DNA from: Fibrobacter sp.
GTDB taxonomy: Bacteria > Fibrobacterota > Fibrobacteria > Fibrobacterales > Fibrobacteraceae
Assembly: GCA_017412605.1 (NCBI GenBank)
Contig: JAFPWY010000009.1
Span: forward strand, 186,001-250,000
DNA: 64,000 nt
Direction: 5' to 3'
Position 1 is the first letter of the stretch; each line of letters begins with the position of its first letter. A program made the translations under genes and the position numbers. Under the pieces are notes generated by a model. It did not search any database and was not told where the DNA came from. It was given only the letters and a program-made list of their open reading frames with translations. This document shows positions 52,861-62,323 of the stretch, one piece after another.

Positions 52861-52944
52861 GCCGGGGTGGTGAAATTGGTAGACGCGCCGGACTCAAAAT
52901 CCGGTACTCGCGAGAGTGTGAGGGTTCGATTCCCTCCCCCGGCA
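52861..52944 (+). tRNA. tRNA-Leu (anticodon CAA)
   Basis: An 84-base class II tRNA: acceptor GCCGGGG/CCCCGGC, anticodon stem CCGGA/TCCGG with loop CTCAAAA (anticodon CAA), a long variable arm around TACTCGCGAGAGTG, T arm GAGGG-TTCGATT-CCCTC, discriminator A, no encoded CCA. Confidence 0.96.
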
Positions 52945-52969
52945 TAAAGGCTCGGAAATTGAGGTTAAG

Positions 52970-53782
52970 ATGGCAAAATGGCGTAACGTTATGACTATGG
53001 TACTGGTGGCAGGCTCCCTGGCTTTGGCACAGTACGACTATGACTACGATGAATCCGCTTCTTCAGATACCGAGCAATCTTACTCTTACGGTGAATCCAA
53101 CGACGAAGACGACTTCGACAAGATGGATGCCGCCGATGCCAAGAAAAAGGCTGAAGAGGAGGCTTCGGCTTCCGAACCCATTCCGACAGACGATGACGCC
53201 AAGGTTGGAACAGCCAAGGCAAGCGGGGACGAATGGGAAGGATTCCGTTACGAAGAAATGGGGCTTACCCAGTGGGAATTCCAGCAGGCCAAGGAAGAAG
53301 GTGTCACTCGCGAAAAATTGACCCACCTTGTTGAAGTAGGCATTCGCCCCTCCGAATATTTGCAGAAGCCGTGGTTGCGCCTCGGCGTGACCGAAGAACA
53401 GTGGCTGAGCCAGCGTTCTGAAGGCCTCGAAGATGCAGACATCGACCGCTCTTACAGGAACCGCTCCGGAGATCAGGCCTACGCCTATCTCTCTCTCCTG
53501 GTTCCCTCGCTCTACCAGTGGAAAGTCGGCCACACGACCAAAGCCGTTTGGATTGACGCCCTCTGGATTGCCGGCGTGGGTGCAACAGCCTACATGGCCG
53601 TAGACAAGCAGGACAACTGGTTCTACTTCCTTATTCCGGTCGCTGCGGCCCATATTTGGTCCTTCGCAGACGCATTCTTCAGCACGCAATGGGCAAACAA
53701 CCCCGACGCAAACCGCTTTAGTTTTGGCATCCTCCCGACCCCGGACAAGGGTGTCGCCAGCATGCTGCAAGTGAAGTTCTAA
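52970..53782 (+). CDS. Hypothetical exported/membrane protein
   Basis: A 270-residue protein with a signal peptide (about 1-20, ending ALAQ) and an unusual Tyr/Asp/Ser/Glu N-terminal stretch ([15 protein letters not shown]). The middle holds two helix repeats of similar sequence ([21 protein letters not shown] and [21 protein letters not shown]). The last 110 residues have hydrophobic segments ([58 protein letters not shown]). panD starts 4 bases after its stop. No family recognised with confidence. Confidence 0.72.
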   Translation: MAKWRNVMTMVLVAGSLALAQYDYDYDESASSDTEQSYSYGESNDEDDFDKMDAADAKKKAEEEASASEPIPTDDDAKVGTAKASGDEWEGFRYEEMGLTQWEFQQAKEEGVTREKLTHLVEVGIRPSEYLQKPWLRLGVTEEQWLSQRSEGLEDADIDRSYRNRSGDQAYAYLSLLVPSLYQWKVGHTTKAVWIDALWIAGVGATAYMAVDKQDNWFYFLIPVAAAHIWSFADAFFSTQWANNPDANRFSFGILPTPDKGVASMLQVKF

Positions 53783-53786
53783 GGCC

Positions 53787-54134
53787 ATGCAGCTTGAGCT
53801 GTTAAAAAGCAAAATTCACAGAGCCACGGTAACAGATGCGAACCTGAATTATCAGGGTTCCATCACTATTGCCCGCGACCTGATGGATGCGGCAAACATC
53901 CTCCCCTACGAAAAAGTGGGTGTGCTCGACGTGAACAACGGCAACCGCCTTGATACCTATGTCATCGAAGGTCCCGCCAAATCCGGCATGATTTGCCTGA
54001 ACGGAGCCGCCGCCCGTCTGGTTCAACCTGGCGACCTCGTGATTATCGTTGCCTACGCAAGCATGACTCCGGAAGAAGCCAAGAACTGGCAACCCACGGT
54101 TGTCCATGTAAACGAAAAGAACGAAATCGTTTAA
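53787..54134 (+). CDS. panD: Aspartate 1-decarboxylase
   Basis: A 115-residue pyruvoyl enzyme making beta-alanine from aspartate for pantothenate and CoA. Self-cleavage should occur at Gly24-Ser25 ([16 protein letters not shown]), Ser25 becoming the pyruvoyl group. [22 protein letters not shown] and [22 protein letters not shown] complete the family pattern. Length is typical. A terminator follows at 54174. Confidence 0.95.
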   Translation: MQLELLKSKIHRATVTDANLNYQGSITIARDLMDAANILPYEKVGVLDVNNGNRLDTYVIEGPAKSGMICLNGAAARLVQPGDLVIIVAYASMTPEEAKNWQPTVVHVNEKNEIV

Positions 54135-54173
54135 GCCAATTCGCTCTTTCCCAGATTCATTGAAAAAATTTTT

Positions 54174-54201
54174 TGACGTTTTTTGTTAAAACGTCATTTT
54201 T
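54174..54201 (+). terminator. Terminator of panD
   Basis: TGACGTTTT (54174-54182) and AAAACGTCA (54188-54196) form a perfect 9-bp stem followed by five T. Confidence 0.8.
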
Positions 54202-54252
54202 AGGCATTCCTTTTGATATATATTCATAGTAGCACAAAATGGAGATTATCCT

Positions 54253-55767
54253 ATGCAAACCAGTATCATTTTTTCAGTCGCATTCTTCGCGGTAGCCTTT
54301 CTCGTTATCGTTTTTGTCATGTCCTACATCAAGGCAGCCCCGGACGAGGCCATCATCGTTTCCGGTTTACGCAAATTGCCTAAAGTGATTATCGGGCGCG
54401 CCGGCCTTAGAATCCCTTTCTTTGAACGTGCAGACCACCTTTCTCTGCAACTTATCCAGATTGACGTCAAGACGGGTAGCCCCGTTCCCACAAAGGACTA
54501 CATCAACGTTTCTGTCGATGCCGTCGTGACAGCCAAGATTTCGGATAACCCGGAAAGGCTCAAGTCATCGGCACAGAACTTCTTGAACAAGAAGCCCGAA
54601 GACATCCGCGCGATGATTGTCGATATTCTTGAAGGTAACATGCGTGAAATCGTCGGCCGCATGCAGCTCGTGGACCTCGTGGGCGATCGCAAGCAAGTTT
54701 CGGAACTCGTTCTCGAAAATGCCATTCCCGACCTCGAAAAGCTCGGTATCGTGGTGCAGACATTCAACATCCAGAACTTCGAAGATGCGAACGGCGTCAT
54801 CGAGAATCTAGGTGTCGACAAAACATCCGCCATCCGTAAGGCTGCAGCAATCTCCAAGGCAAATGCCGAAAGGGATATCAGCGTGGCTCAGTCCCAGGCC
54901 AAGAAGGATGCAAACGATGCAGCCGTGGCCGCCGAACTTGAAATCGCCCAGAAGCAGAACGACCTCGCCGTGAAAAAGGCGAACCTGCAAAAGATTTCGG
55001 ATACCGAAAAAGCTATTGCCGACGCAGCCTACGAAATCCAGAAGCAAACACAGCAAAAGGCAATCAACGTGGCCCAGGCCGAAGCCGAAGTTGCCAAGCA
55101 GGAAAAAGAAATCGAAATTCGTGAACGCATGGTTGCCGTAACCGAGAAGGAACTCCAGGCACAAATCGAGAAGAAGGCCGAAGCCGAACGCCAGGCACAG
55201 ATCCAGCGCTCCGAGGCGGAACTCTTCCAGCAACAGAAGGACGCCGAAGCGGACCGCTACAAGGAAGAACAGCGCGCCAAGGCCATCAAGCAAATTGCCG
55301 AAGCCGAAAAGGAAAAAGCATTTGCCGAAGCCGAAGCCACCAAGGCAAAAGCCATGGCCGAAGCCGAAGCCACCAAGGCGAAAGGCTTGGCAGAAGCTGA
55401 GGCCATCAAGGCACAAGGCCTCGCCGAAGCCGAAGCACTTAACAAGAAAGCCGAGGCAATGAAACTCTATGGTGATGCGGCTCGTCAAGAAATGCAGCTG
55501 AAAACCATCGAAAAGTACTTTGAACAAATGCCGCAAATTGCCGCCGCTGTTGCAAAACCGATGGAAAAAATCGGCAACATCACCATGTACGGAGAAGGCA
55601 ATACGGCCAAGCTCACCGGAGATATCACCAAGACGCTCACGCAAGTCACGAACGGACTCACGGATTCCCTCGGAATCGACCTAAGAACGGTTCTCGGATC
55701 CATGTTCGGAGCAAAACTCGCGGGTGTTTCCAAGCCCGATACTCCGCAGGATTCCGCCCAGAAATAG
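54253..55767 (+). CDS. Flotillin-like SPFH-domain protein
   Basis: A 504-residue membrane scaffold. One N-terminal TM helix (about 7-28), then an SPFH/band-7 domain (KAAPDEAIIVSGLRKLPKVI through about 200) and a long coiled coil (about 195-440) rich in Ala/Glu/Lys, including near-repeats AEAEATKAKAMAEAEATKAK and GLAEAEAIKAQGLAEAEA. The C-terminal part has EKYFEQMPQIAAAVAKPMEKI. Flotillins organise ordered membrane microdomains. GGAG is 9 bases before the start. No NfeD partner lies next to it. Confidence 0.9.
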   Translation: MQTSIIFSVAFFAVAFLVIVFVMSYIKAAPDEAIIVSGLRKLPKVIIGRAGLRIPFFERADHLSLQLIQIDVKTGSPVPTKDYINVSVDAVVTAKISDNPERLKSSAQNFLNKKPEDIRAMIVDILEGNMREIVGRMQLVDLVGDRKQVSELVLENAIPDLEKLGIVVQTFNIQNFEDANGVIENLGVDKTSAIRKAAAISKANAERDISVAQSQAKKDANDAAVAAELEIAQKQNDLAVKKANLQKISDTEKAIADAAYEIQKQTQQKAINVAQAEAEVAKQEKEIEIRERMVAVTEKELQAQIEKKAEAERQAQIQRSEAELFQQQKDAEADRYKEEQRAKAIKQIAEAEKEKAFAEAEATKAKAMAEAEATKAKGLAEAEAIKAQGLAEAEALNKKAEAMKLYGDAARQEMQLKTIEKYFEQMPQIAAAVAKPMEKIGNITMYGEGNTAKLTGDITKTLTQVTNGLTDSLGIDLRTVLGSMFGAKLAGVSKPDTPQDSAQK

Positions 55768-55789
55768 ACGAACTTTCTATATTCATGGC

Positions 55790-56377
55790 ATGCGGTTGAC
55801 GCTGTTCGTGATATTGCTTGCCATAACCTTCGCCCTTGCCGAATCACCGGCAAAGGCGGATTCGGTCGTGGCCCCAAAAGCAAACCGGGATACGCTTTCA
55901 CCGGCAGTTACCGCAATTGACACCATCTACGACACAGTCTACGTTGTCATGGACGACGGAATTCCGTGGAACCATGAAAATTTCCCTAGAGAACGCCTGT
56001 TGCGCCACCCCACATTCGACCCGGCCCTGACCGTTGCCTACACCTACTCAGCCAGCATCGTAGGCGGCTCGTTCGGGACGTTCGCGCAGCAAAACTATCT
56101 CGCTCACTGGAACTACGAATTTTCGCCGGATTTGCACCTTTTCGGTGCGGTCGGCCTCTGGATGCCCCTCTACAGCAACATGAGATACGACATTCCAAGG
56201 GAAGACGTGCAGCAAGGTACGGTCCGCCCCATCATTCCTAACGTCGGCCTAGAATACAGGATTAACAACAACGCCTACCTCCGCATCGGCGTAACCAAGG
56301 AAGATGACGCTTTAAGAGCCTACGGACCCATGCACCGCTACTACGGCCCCTGGAGAAATTCTAACTTTTACCCGTGA
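55790..56377 (+). CDS. Exported protein of unknown function
   Basis: A 195-residue protein starting at 55790 (MRLTLFVILLAITFALAE signal peptide). Mature part has an Asp/Thr-rich N-terminus and, from about residue 85, alternating hydrophobic strands ending in Tyr/Phe (SASIVGGSFGTFAQQNYLAHW, GLEYRINNNAYLRIGVTKE), suggesting a small outer membrane beta-sheet protein. Cys is absent. TATATT ends 6 bases before the ATG. The stop overlaps the next start by one base. Confidence 0.7.
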   Translation: MRLTLFVILLAITFALAESPAKADSVVAPKANRDTLSPAVTAIDTIYDTVYVVMDDGIPWNHENFPRERLLRHPTFDPALTVAYTYSASIVGGSFGTFAQQNYLAHWNYEFSPDLHLFGAVGLWMPLYSNMRYDIPREDVQQGTVRPIIPNVGLEYRINNNAYLRIGVTKEDDALRAYGPMHRYYGPWRNSNFYP

Positions 56378-56790
56378 TGCGTTTTTTAATCATGTTGGTG
56401 TTCGTTGCTCTACTTGCGCTTGCTACTGGGTGCAAGGAAAAGGAACCGCCCAAAATTCAGGAAAAACGGAAGTATGCGGGCTCGCTAGAAGTCCTAAACA
56501 GCTGTGGAGAAGTAGGATCGGCCGCAAAAATGACATCGTTCCTGCGCAGGAACGGTTTTGACGTGGTCAGTTACAGGAATGATCTCCTCCAGAACTATGA
56601 CGAGACCATACTAGTCCTCAGGAATCCTGAATGGGAAGGAGCGCAGGCGTTGGCCCAGACACTCCAGACGAAAAACATCATGAAGGTCGCAAGCAAAAGG
56701 GCGAACGACATAGACGCAACAATATATATAGGCAAGGATTTTAAACAAATCATAGAACCCGAACAGGGAGAAACAAATGACAACGAATAA
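56377..56790 (+). CDS. LytR_C-domain lipoprotein
   Basis: A 137-residue lipoprotein with lipobox LATGC (about residue 18). The rest fits the LytR cell-envelope C-terminal domain: LEVLNSCGEVGSAAKMTSFL, RNGFDVVSYRN, ETILVLRNPEWEGAQALAQTL and DATIYIGKDF. Function of this domain is not known beyond envelope association. Overlaps the preceding gene by one base and rsfS by 14 bases, so the four genes 55790-58889 form a tight operon. Confidence 0.8.
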   Translation: MRFLIMLVFVALLALATGCKEKEPPKIQEKRKYAGSLEVLNSCGEVGSAAKMTSFLRRNGFDVVSYRNDLLQNYDETILVLRNPEWEGAQALAQTLQTKNIMKVASKRANDIDATIYIGKDFKQIIEPEQGETNDNE

Positions 56791-57190
56791 GCAAGAACTG
56801 CCCCAGTCCGTATCTGTCGGCGCAAGCATTCTGTTTGAACTGCGCGCACAGGACGTGCAGTTGATCGATCTGCGCGGCATCAAGGACGTGACCGACTACT
56901 TCCTCGTGGCCACCTGCGAAAGCGAAGCCCAGATGCAGGCAATCCTTAACGAACTGCGCAAGGAATTCAAGGCCAACAAGCTCCCCTCCGTGGGCGTGGA
57001 ATACAAGGAAGGTGTTCGTTGGGCCGTGTTTGACGCGGGACTTGACCTGATGGTCCACCTGTTCGAAGAAGAAAAGCGCGCCGAAATTTCGCTTGACCGC
57101 CTGTACGCCGACGGCAAGATCGTAGAACTCGACGAAAACGACTTTGTAAAGACAAACACCAAGAAGGCCGACGACAATGAACTCGTTTGA
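56777..57190 (+). CDS. rsfS: Ribosomal silencing factor RsfS
   Basis: A 137-residue RsfS/Iojap protein that binds L14 of the large subunit and blocks subunit joining in starvation. Motifs: RAQDVQLIDLRGIKDVTDYFLVATCESEAQMQAI, then YKEGVRWAVFDAGLDLMVHLF. A Lys/Asp-rich C-terminal tail extends beyond the domain. Overlaps argS by 14 bases. Confidence 0.93.
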   Translation: MTTNKQELPQSVSVGASILFELRAQDVQLIDLRGIKDVTDYFLVATCESEAQMQAILNELRKEFKANKLPSVGVEYKEGVRWAVFDAGLDLMVHLFEEEKRAEISLDRLYADGKIVELDENDFVKTNTKKADDNELV

Positions 57191-58889
57191 GCAAGAAATC
57201 GCAGAGGCGCTTGCCGCCACCGGCTCCTTCGAAAAGGAAGCCGCACTCAAGCTTATCTCCGTGCCGCCTGACACCAGCCACGGCAACTTCACCATCCCTT
57301 GCTTTTCGCTCGCGAAGGTGATGCGCAAGGCCCCGAAGATGATTGCGGAAGACCTCGCCGCACAGGTGAAGCTCCCTGCAGGACTTTCGAAGGTCGAAGC
57401 CGTGAACGGCTACCTGAACTTCTTCATCGACCGCGGATTCCTCGCGAAGTCCACGCTCGAAGAAATCGCCGCAAAGGGCCTTGAATACGGACACGCCGCC
57501 CCGAATGGCAAGGTCGTGTGCATCGACTTCAGCTCCCCGAACATCGGCAAGGAACTCGCCTTCCACCACCTGCGCTCCACAATGATCGGAAACTCGCTTT
57601 CCCGCATCTACAAGGCCGCCGGCTACAAGGTGGAACGCATCAATCACCTCGGTGACTGGGGTACCGCTTTCGGCAAGCTCATCGTGATGTACCTGCGCGA
57701 AAACCGCCCCACCGACGACGCCACGCTCGATAGCCTCACCGTGAAGGAACTCAACATCCTTTACGCAGCATTCTCCAAGGCCAGCAAGGAAGAACCCGGC
57801 CTCGAAGACGAAGCGCGCGCCGCATTCACCAAGCTCGAACAGGGAGACGAATTCTACCGCAAGCTTTGGACCGCCTTCCGCGCGGCCACGCTCAAGGAAC
57901 TCATGCGCATCTACGACATGATGGGCGTGGGCTTTGACCACTACACCGGAGAATCCTTCTTCGAAGACAAGATTCCGGCCATTCTCGACGAGCTCCGCGA
58001 AAAGAACCTGATGGTGAAGAGCCAGGACTTGGACGTGGTGATGCTCGACGAATTCGACCTGAACCCCTGCCTTATCCGCAAGAGCGACGGCTCTACCTTA
58101 TACGCTACCCGCGACTTGGCTGCCGCCTGCTACCGCAAGAAGGAATACAACTTCGATAAGTGCCTTTACGTGGTGGACCTCGGACAGGCTCTGCACTTCA
58201 AGCAGGTGTTCCATGTTTTGAAGAAGATGGGACGCGAATGGTACAAGGACATGTACCACATTCCGTTCGGCGTGATTCTGCAGCTGGTCGACGGCAAGTG
58301 GGAAAAGGGCAAGACCCGCACGGGTACTGCCAGCCTCCTCCGCGACGTCATCGAAGCCGCCCAGAAGAAGATTCTCGAGTTCATCGACCAGAAGAATCCG
58401 GAACTCGAGAACAAGGAACTCATCGCTCGCCAGATTGGTATTTCCGCGCTCACCTTCAACGACTTGAAGAACAGCCGCCTGAAGGACGTGCGTTTCGATT
58501 GGGATGCCGTGATGAGTTTCGAAGGCGATACCGGTCCGTATGTGCAGAACGCCCACGTGCGCCTCTGCAGCATTATGCGCAAGGCCGGCTACACAGTGAA
58601 CATTTCCGAAATTGACATGGCGCAGCTCACCGACGATGCTGCCTATAGCCTCATCAACCTGCTCGCGAAGAAGGGCGAAAAAATTCTGGGTGCTGTTGCC
58701 GGTGACGAGCCGAGCGTGCTTGCCCAGTATGCCTTGGAAATCGCAGAAGCCGCGCACAAGTTCATCCACGAAGACCGCGTGCTCGGATCCGCCGAAGAAA
58801 AGTCCCGCCTGTTCCTGGTTCAGGCAACACAGATCGTGCTCGAAAACGTACTCGACCTGCTCGGACTCTTCCCGATTAGGCAGATGTAA
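57177..58889 (+). CDS. argS: Arginine-tRNA ligase
   Basis: A 570-residue class I synthetase. N-terminal Add1 domain (about 1-115), the HIGH-like FSSPNIGKELAFHHLRST, LGDWGTAFGKLI, DGSTLYATRDLAAACYR and VVDLGQALHFKQVFHVLKKMG, the KMSKS-equivalent GKWEKGKTRTGTASLL, and the all-helical DALR anticodon-binding domain (about 445-570, TGPYVQNAHVRLCSI). Length is normal. A strong terminator follows. The tRNA-Arg at 4991 is one of its substrates. Confidence 0.96.
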   Translation: MNSFEQEIAEALAATGSFEKEAALKLISVPPDTSHGNFTIPCFSLAKVMRKAPKMIAEDLAAQVKLPAGLSKVEAVNGYLNFFIDRGFLAKSTLEEIAAKGLEYGHAAPNGKVVCIDFSSPNIGKELAFHHLRSTMIGNSLSRIYKAAGYKVERINHLGDWGTAFGKLIVMYLRENRPTDDATLDSLTVKELNILYAAFSKASKEEPGLEDEARAAFTKLEQGDEFYRKLWTAFRAATLKELMRIYDMMGVGFDHYTGESFFEDKIPAILDELREKNLMVKSQDLDVVMLDEFDLNPCLIRKSDGSTLYATRDLAAACYRKKEYNFDKCLYVVDLGQALHFKQVFHVLKKMGREWYKDMYHIPFGVILQLVDGKWEKGKTRTGTASLLRDVIEAAQKKILEFIDQKNPELENKELIARQIGISALTFNDLKNSRLKDVRFDWDAVMSFEGDTGPYVQNAHVRLCSIMRKAGYTVNISEIDMAQLTDDAAYSLINLLAKKGEKILGAVAGDEPSVLAQYALEIAEAAHKFIHEDRVLGSAEEKSRLFLVQATQIVLENVLDLLGLFPIRQM

Positions 58890-58925
58890 AAAAAAACGCA
58901 AGCCCTACGGGCTTGTGTTTTTTTT
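58890..58925 (+). terminator. Terminator of argS operon
   Basis: ACGCAAGCCC-TAC-GGGCTTGTGT with an A-run before and a T-run after, so it can work on both strands between convergent genes. Confidence 0.85.
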
Positions 58926-58988
58926 CAATTGAGAATTGATGATTGACAATTGATAATTATCAATTATACATTATCAATCATCAATCAA
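58926..58988. repeat. AT-rich palindromic repeat
   Basis: A run of TTGATGATTGACAATTGATA units that turns into its complement (TATCAATCATCAATCAA), giving a long imperfect palindrome that reaches the end of the FISUMP gene. Period is again about 7. Confidence 0.65.
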
Positions 58989-60100
58989 TTTCCGTTGATG
59001 CAGCGGACGGAGTAGGCGTTGTTCTTGCTCGGGACAAGCACACGGACCATGTTATCACTCATGCGGCCCATCGCCCAAATCCAGATAGTTTCATTACGGC
59101 CGTTCTGAGCAGACCAGAAGTTAGCGGACTCGCCCATATCTTCATAGCGGACAGTCGTCTTTCCAATCAGCTTGCGGTATCCCGAAGAGAACACAGAAAA
59201 ACCGTACTCATCCGTGCCGCCGCCACCCTGCCAACCGGTAGTCGCCTTCAGTTTAGTCGCAAACTTGTCGCACTTGTCAACACCGTCGTAGCAGCCGGTC
59301 AGACCCTTCAACATGTCGGACCATTCGCGGTCACGCGGCAGATGCCAGCCCTCGGGGCAAGCCTTGCGGGCACCCTCCAAATCATAGAGGCGGCCACTGC
59401 GCATGCAGTAAGAATCCTTATCTTCGTAGCACCAGGAATGGCCTTCCACATTGTAATTGACATTCTGGGCAAACCATTCGCGGCCTTCCACCTTGATGGT
59501 GCGGTAAACCTGGCCATCACGCGGGTCCTTCACCATGCCAATCTTGTCGCGGAGGTCCTGACGGTGTTCCTGCTCGTTCTTACGGAACGCAATCAGCTTA
59601 TCGCGTTTGGGCCTTTCACGAGTTTCAAAATCCAAATCCCATCTTTCCTGGGCTTCGGCATTCTTGAACTTTATCTTTAGTTTGTCCACAACGTAAAGTT
59701 CATCGCCACAAGCAAGGTCTACACCCTTCACATCTATAATCAACTGTTGTTCCCCGAACTGGCGAGGCTTGTCAAAGTAAGAAATCCAGGCTTCCTTGCT
59801 TTCGTCACATTTTTCGTAAAAATTTTCTTTTTCGATTTTATCGGCAGGGACGGTCAGATTGCCCGACACGGCAAATTCGAACAAACTGTCCTTGACCACA
59901 AACGAAACAGGCTGCACTTCTTTGTAGTGCGTATACTTGCCCATGCGTATTTTGCCTTCGACCTTTGCAGCGGAATACTCCCCCTGGCCTTCGGCATTAA
60001 AAATAGCGTCCCAGGTTTTCGGAGGAACAGCAAAAACATGTGATGCAGCTAGGCCAAAAATGCCAGCTATCGCAATTTTTGAAAAATACCCTTTTTTCAC
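58985..60100 (-). CDS. Exported FISUMP-domain protein
   Basis: A 371-residue protein starting GTG with a signal peptide (about 1-24, ending VFA); unlike the other two FISUMP proteins it has no lipobox and no Ser-rich linker. An N-terminal beta domain (about 25-175) is unique. The FISUMP domain (about 195-371) has TIKVEGREWFAQNVNY, CPEGWHLPRDREWSDML, YGFSVFSSGYR, NFWSAQ and YSVRCING. Role unknown. Confidence 0.87.
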   Translation of the reverse strand: MKKGYFSKIAIAGIFGLAASHVFAVPPKTWDAIFNAEGQGEYSAAKVEGKIRMGKYTHYKEVQPVSFVVKDSLFEFAVSGNLTVPADKIEKENFYEKCDESKEAWISYFDKPRQFGEQQLIIDVKGVDLACGDELYVVDKLKIKFKNAEAQERWDLDFETRERPKRDKLIAFRKNEQEHRQDLRDKIGMVKDPRDGQVYRTIKVEGREWFAQNVNYNVEGHSWCYEDKDSYCMRSGRLYDLEGARKACPEGWHLPRDREWSDMLKGLTGCYDGVDKCDKFATKLKATTGWQGGGGTDEYGFSVFSSGYRKLIGKTTVRYEDMGESANFWSAQNGRNETIWIWAMGRMSDNMVRVLVPSKNNAYSVRCINGN

Positions 60101-60189
60101 AGTGTATGTCCCTGTAAATAGTGTTGAACATGAACAATGTTAGTTTTTTTTATTCTTTTTGGAAACCTTTGTTTTATTAAATTGTAGGC

Positions 60190-61035
60190 ATGGCAATTAC
60201 TCGTTACATACTCCAAATTCATTGCCCCGACCAAAAGGGCCTGATTGCGGGCACGACCCAGGTTCTGGCCAAGGCCGGCGCAAATATTATCGATTTACAG
60301 CAGCATACGGCAAAAGACATCGAAACTTTCTTTTTGCGTGCCGTTTTTGACATGGAATCGGCAGACATCCAAGAAGTCTACAAGCACCTCGAGACCCTGG
60401 CCCCCCGTCTGGAACTCAACTGGAAACTCTTCGACACGTCCAAAACGGAGCGCGTTGCCATATTCGTCTCCAAAACGGACCACTGCCTCTACGACCTCCT
60501 CCTGAAGCACCGCGACGGAGACCTCCCCTGCGAATTCAGCTGCATCGTCGGGAACCACCCCGACCTGGGACCCGTGGGCGGGACCTTCGGCGTGCCGTTC
60601 TACTACGTGCCGTCCAACCCCGACAAGAGCATTCCCGAGAACCGTTTCAGGGAAATCATTGCCGAAACAAAGACCGACACCGTCGTCCTCGCTCGCTACA
60701 TGCAGATTCTGAGCGAATCCTTTACCGAGGAATTCAAGTACAGGATTATCAATATCCACCACGGCTTCCTGCCCGCATTCAAGGGAGCCAAGCCCTACCA
60801 CCAGGCCTGGCACAAGGGCGTCAAGATTATCGGTGCCACGGCGCATTTTGCTACCGAGGACCTGGACCAGGGTCCCATCATCTGCCAGGACATCCAGCGC
60901 GTGCCCGAAACCGCAAGCATCGACGAACTCGTCGAACTGGGCAAGGACATCGAAAAGCGCACGCTTTCCCAGGCACTCAAACTTTGGCTCGAGCACCGCG
61001 TATTCGTGTACGCTGGTAGAACTTTCATCCTCTAG
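60190..61035 (+). CDS. purU: Formyltetrahydrofolate deformylase
   Basis: A 281-residue enzyme releasing formate from 10-formyl-THF. N-terminal ACT domain (about 1-80, HCPDQKGLIAGTTQVLAKAG), then a formyltransferase fold: FGVPFYYVPSNPDKSIPEN, ILSESFTEEFKYRIINIHHGFLPAF with the Asn/His pair, and HFATEDLDQGPII with the catalytic Asp. Length is typical. TAAATT ends 6 bases before the ATG. Confidence 0.95.
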   Translation: MAITRYILQIHCPDQKGLIAGTTQVLAKAGANIIDLQQHTAKDIETFFLRAVFDMESADIQEVYKHLETLAPRLELNWKLFDTSKTERVAIFVSKTDHCLYDLLLKHRDGDLPCEFSCIVGNHPDLGPVGGTFGVPFYYVPSNPDKSIPENRFREIIAETKTDTVVLARYMQILSESFTEEFKYRIINIHHGFLPAFKGAKPYHQAWHKGVKIIGATAHFATEDLDQGPIICQDIQRVPETASIDELVELGKDIEKRTLSQALKLWLEHRVFVYAGRTFIL

Positions 61036-61043
61036 GAGTAGTC

Positions 61044-61589
61044 ATGTCCGAAGAACTAGAAAACAAGGTCACCGAAACCACAGAACCTGTGGAAAACGCA
61101 ACCAGCGATCTCGCCGAGAATACAGCTCCGGTCACCGAACCGGCAGCTGAGCAGCCCATCCCTGTTTCTGAAGAGGCCGGACAGCTACCGCAGGAAGAAC
61201 CTGCCGAGCCTGTCTATGCGGACGCCTACGAGCAGCCCCAGATTATCGTCCAGAAGGAGCGCGGATTCTCCCATTACGTCGGTTTCGCACTCATCAGCGT
61301 TCTCTGCATTTGCTTCTACTTCATGCCGGGCATCGCAGTCACCTTCCTGGTGAGCCTTATCCCCGGTGTTGCACTGGGTGCCATCGCAGCATGGGCTTTC
61401 AGCGCCATACTGAGTATCGTCGCATGGGCCATCTTCAAAATCAAGATTAGCGGGTTCAAGAGGTCGTTCCTGGCATATATCGGGCTATGCATCGTGGTTC
61501 TCGCCATCCTGATTGCCATCGAAGTACTGACCGAAGCCAACGTGTTCTCGAAAATCATCGCATTGCTCTGCGGCGGCGACGCAACCTAA
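61044..61589 (+). CDS. Hypothetical membrane protein
   Basis: A 181-residue protein with an acidic, Pro/Glu/Thr-rich cytoplasmic N-terminus (about 1-75) and three TM helices (HYVGFALISVLCICFYFM, an AVTFLVSLIPGVALGAIAAW to LSIVAWAIF stretch, and FLAYIGLCIVVLAILIAIEVL). A TAGGAG site precedes it, 8 bases after purU. No family recognised. Confidence 0.72.
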   Translation: MSEELENKVTETTEPVENATSDLAENTAPVTEPAAEQPIPVSEEAGQLPQEEPAEPVYADAYEQPQIIVQKERGFSHYVGFALISVLCICFYFMPGIAVTFLVSLIPGVALGAIAAWAFSAILSIVAWAIFKIKISGFKRSFLAYIGLCIVVLAILIAIEVLTEANVFSKIIALLCGGDAT

Positions 61590-61618
61590 GCCCGCAGAAC
61601 TCAACATTGGAACTATTC

Positions 61619-62290
61619 ATGACCAAGACAGACAACTTTGTACATTTTCTTGTAGAAGCCGGAGCCCTCAAGTTCGGTGACTTTGTTACCAAGAGTGGGC
61701 GCAATACGCCTTACTTTATCAACACCGGCGAGTTCCGCACCGGAGCCACGCTTTCCAAGCTCGCAGAATTCTACGCAGCAGCCTTCATGGAACATTTCGA
61801 CGGCAAGGCCGAGAACCTCTACGGACCGGCCTACAAGGGCATTCCGCTCTGCGCCGCCACTGCCATGAAGCTTTCCGACGTGTACGCAAGGAACCTCACG
61901 TTCACCTACAACCGCAAGGAAGTCAAGGACCATGGCGAAGGCGGCTCGCTCGTCGGCTACAAGTACGCCGAAAAGACGAACATCGTCATCATCGAGGACG
62001 TGATTACCGCCGGCACAAGCGTCAACGAGACCATGCAGGCCCTTTCGCAGATGGAGAACGCCAACGTGGTCGGCCTCCTCATCTCCGTAGACCGCCGCGA
62101 ACGCCTTGAAAACGGAAAGTCCGCTTTGCAGGACGTGCAGGACCATTATGGTCTGGAAGCCCGCTCCATCGTGAGCATCGACGACATCATCAAGTTCCTT
62201 GAGGTAGAAGAGAACCGCAAGGCAATCAATGCCCCGGAAGGAATCCTTGAAAAGGTCTACGCCTACCGTGAGCAGTGGGGCGTAAAGTAA
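61619..62290 (+). CDS. pyrE: Orotate phosphoribosyltransferase
   Basis: A 223-residue enzyme converting orotate and PRPP to OMP in pyrimidine synthesis. Start MTKTDNFVHFLVEAGALKFGDF; FVTKSGRNTPYFINTGEF is the orotate-side motif, NRKEVKDHGEGGSLVG the flexible loop with catalytic Lys, and NIVIIEDVITAGTSVNET the PRPP-binding loop. A longer in-frame start upstream would overlap the preceding gene and has no homology. Length is normal. Confidence 0.95.
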   Translation: MTKTDNFVHFLVEAGALKFGDFVTKSGRNTPYFINTGEFRTGATLSKLAEFYAAAFMEHFDGKAENLYGPAYKGIPLCAATAMKLSDVYARNLTFTYNRKEVKDHGEGGSLVGYKYAEKTNIVIIEDVITAGTSVNETMQALSQMENANVVGLLISVDRRERLENGKSALQDVQDHYGLEARSIVSIDDIIKFLEVEENRKAINAPEGILEKVYAYREQWGVK

Positions 62291-62323
62291 GCGGAGCCTG
62301 CTTCGCGTTGGGGTACCCGGAAG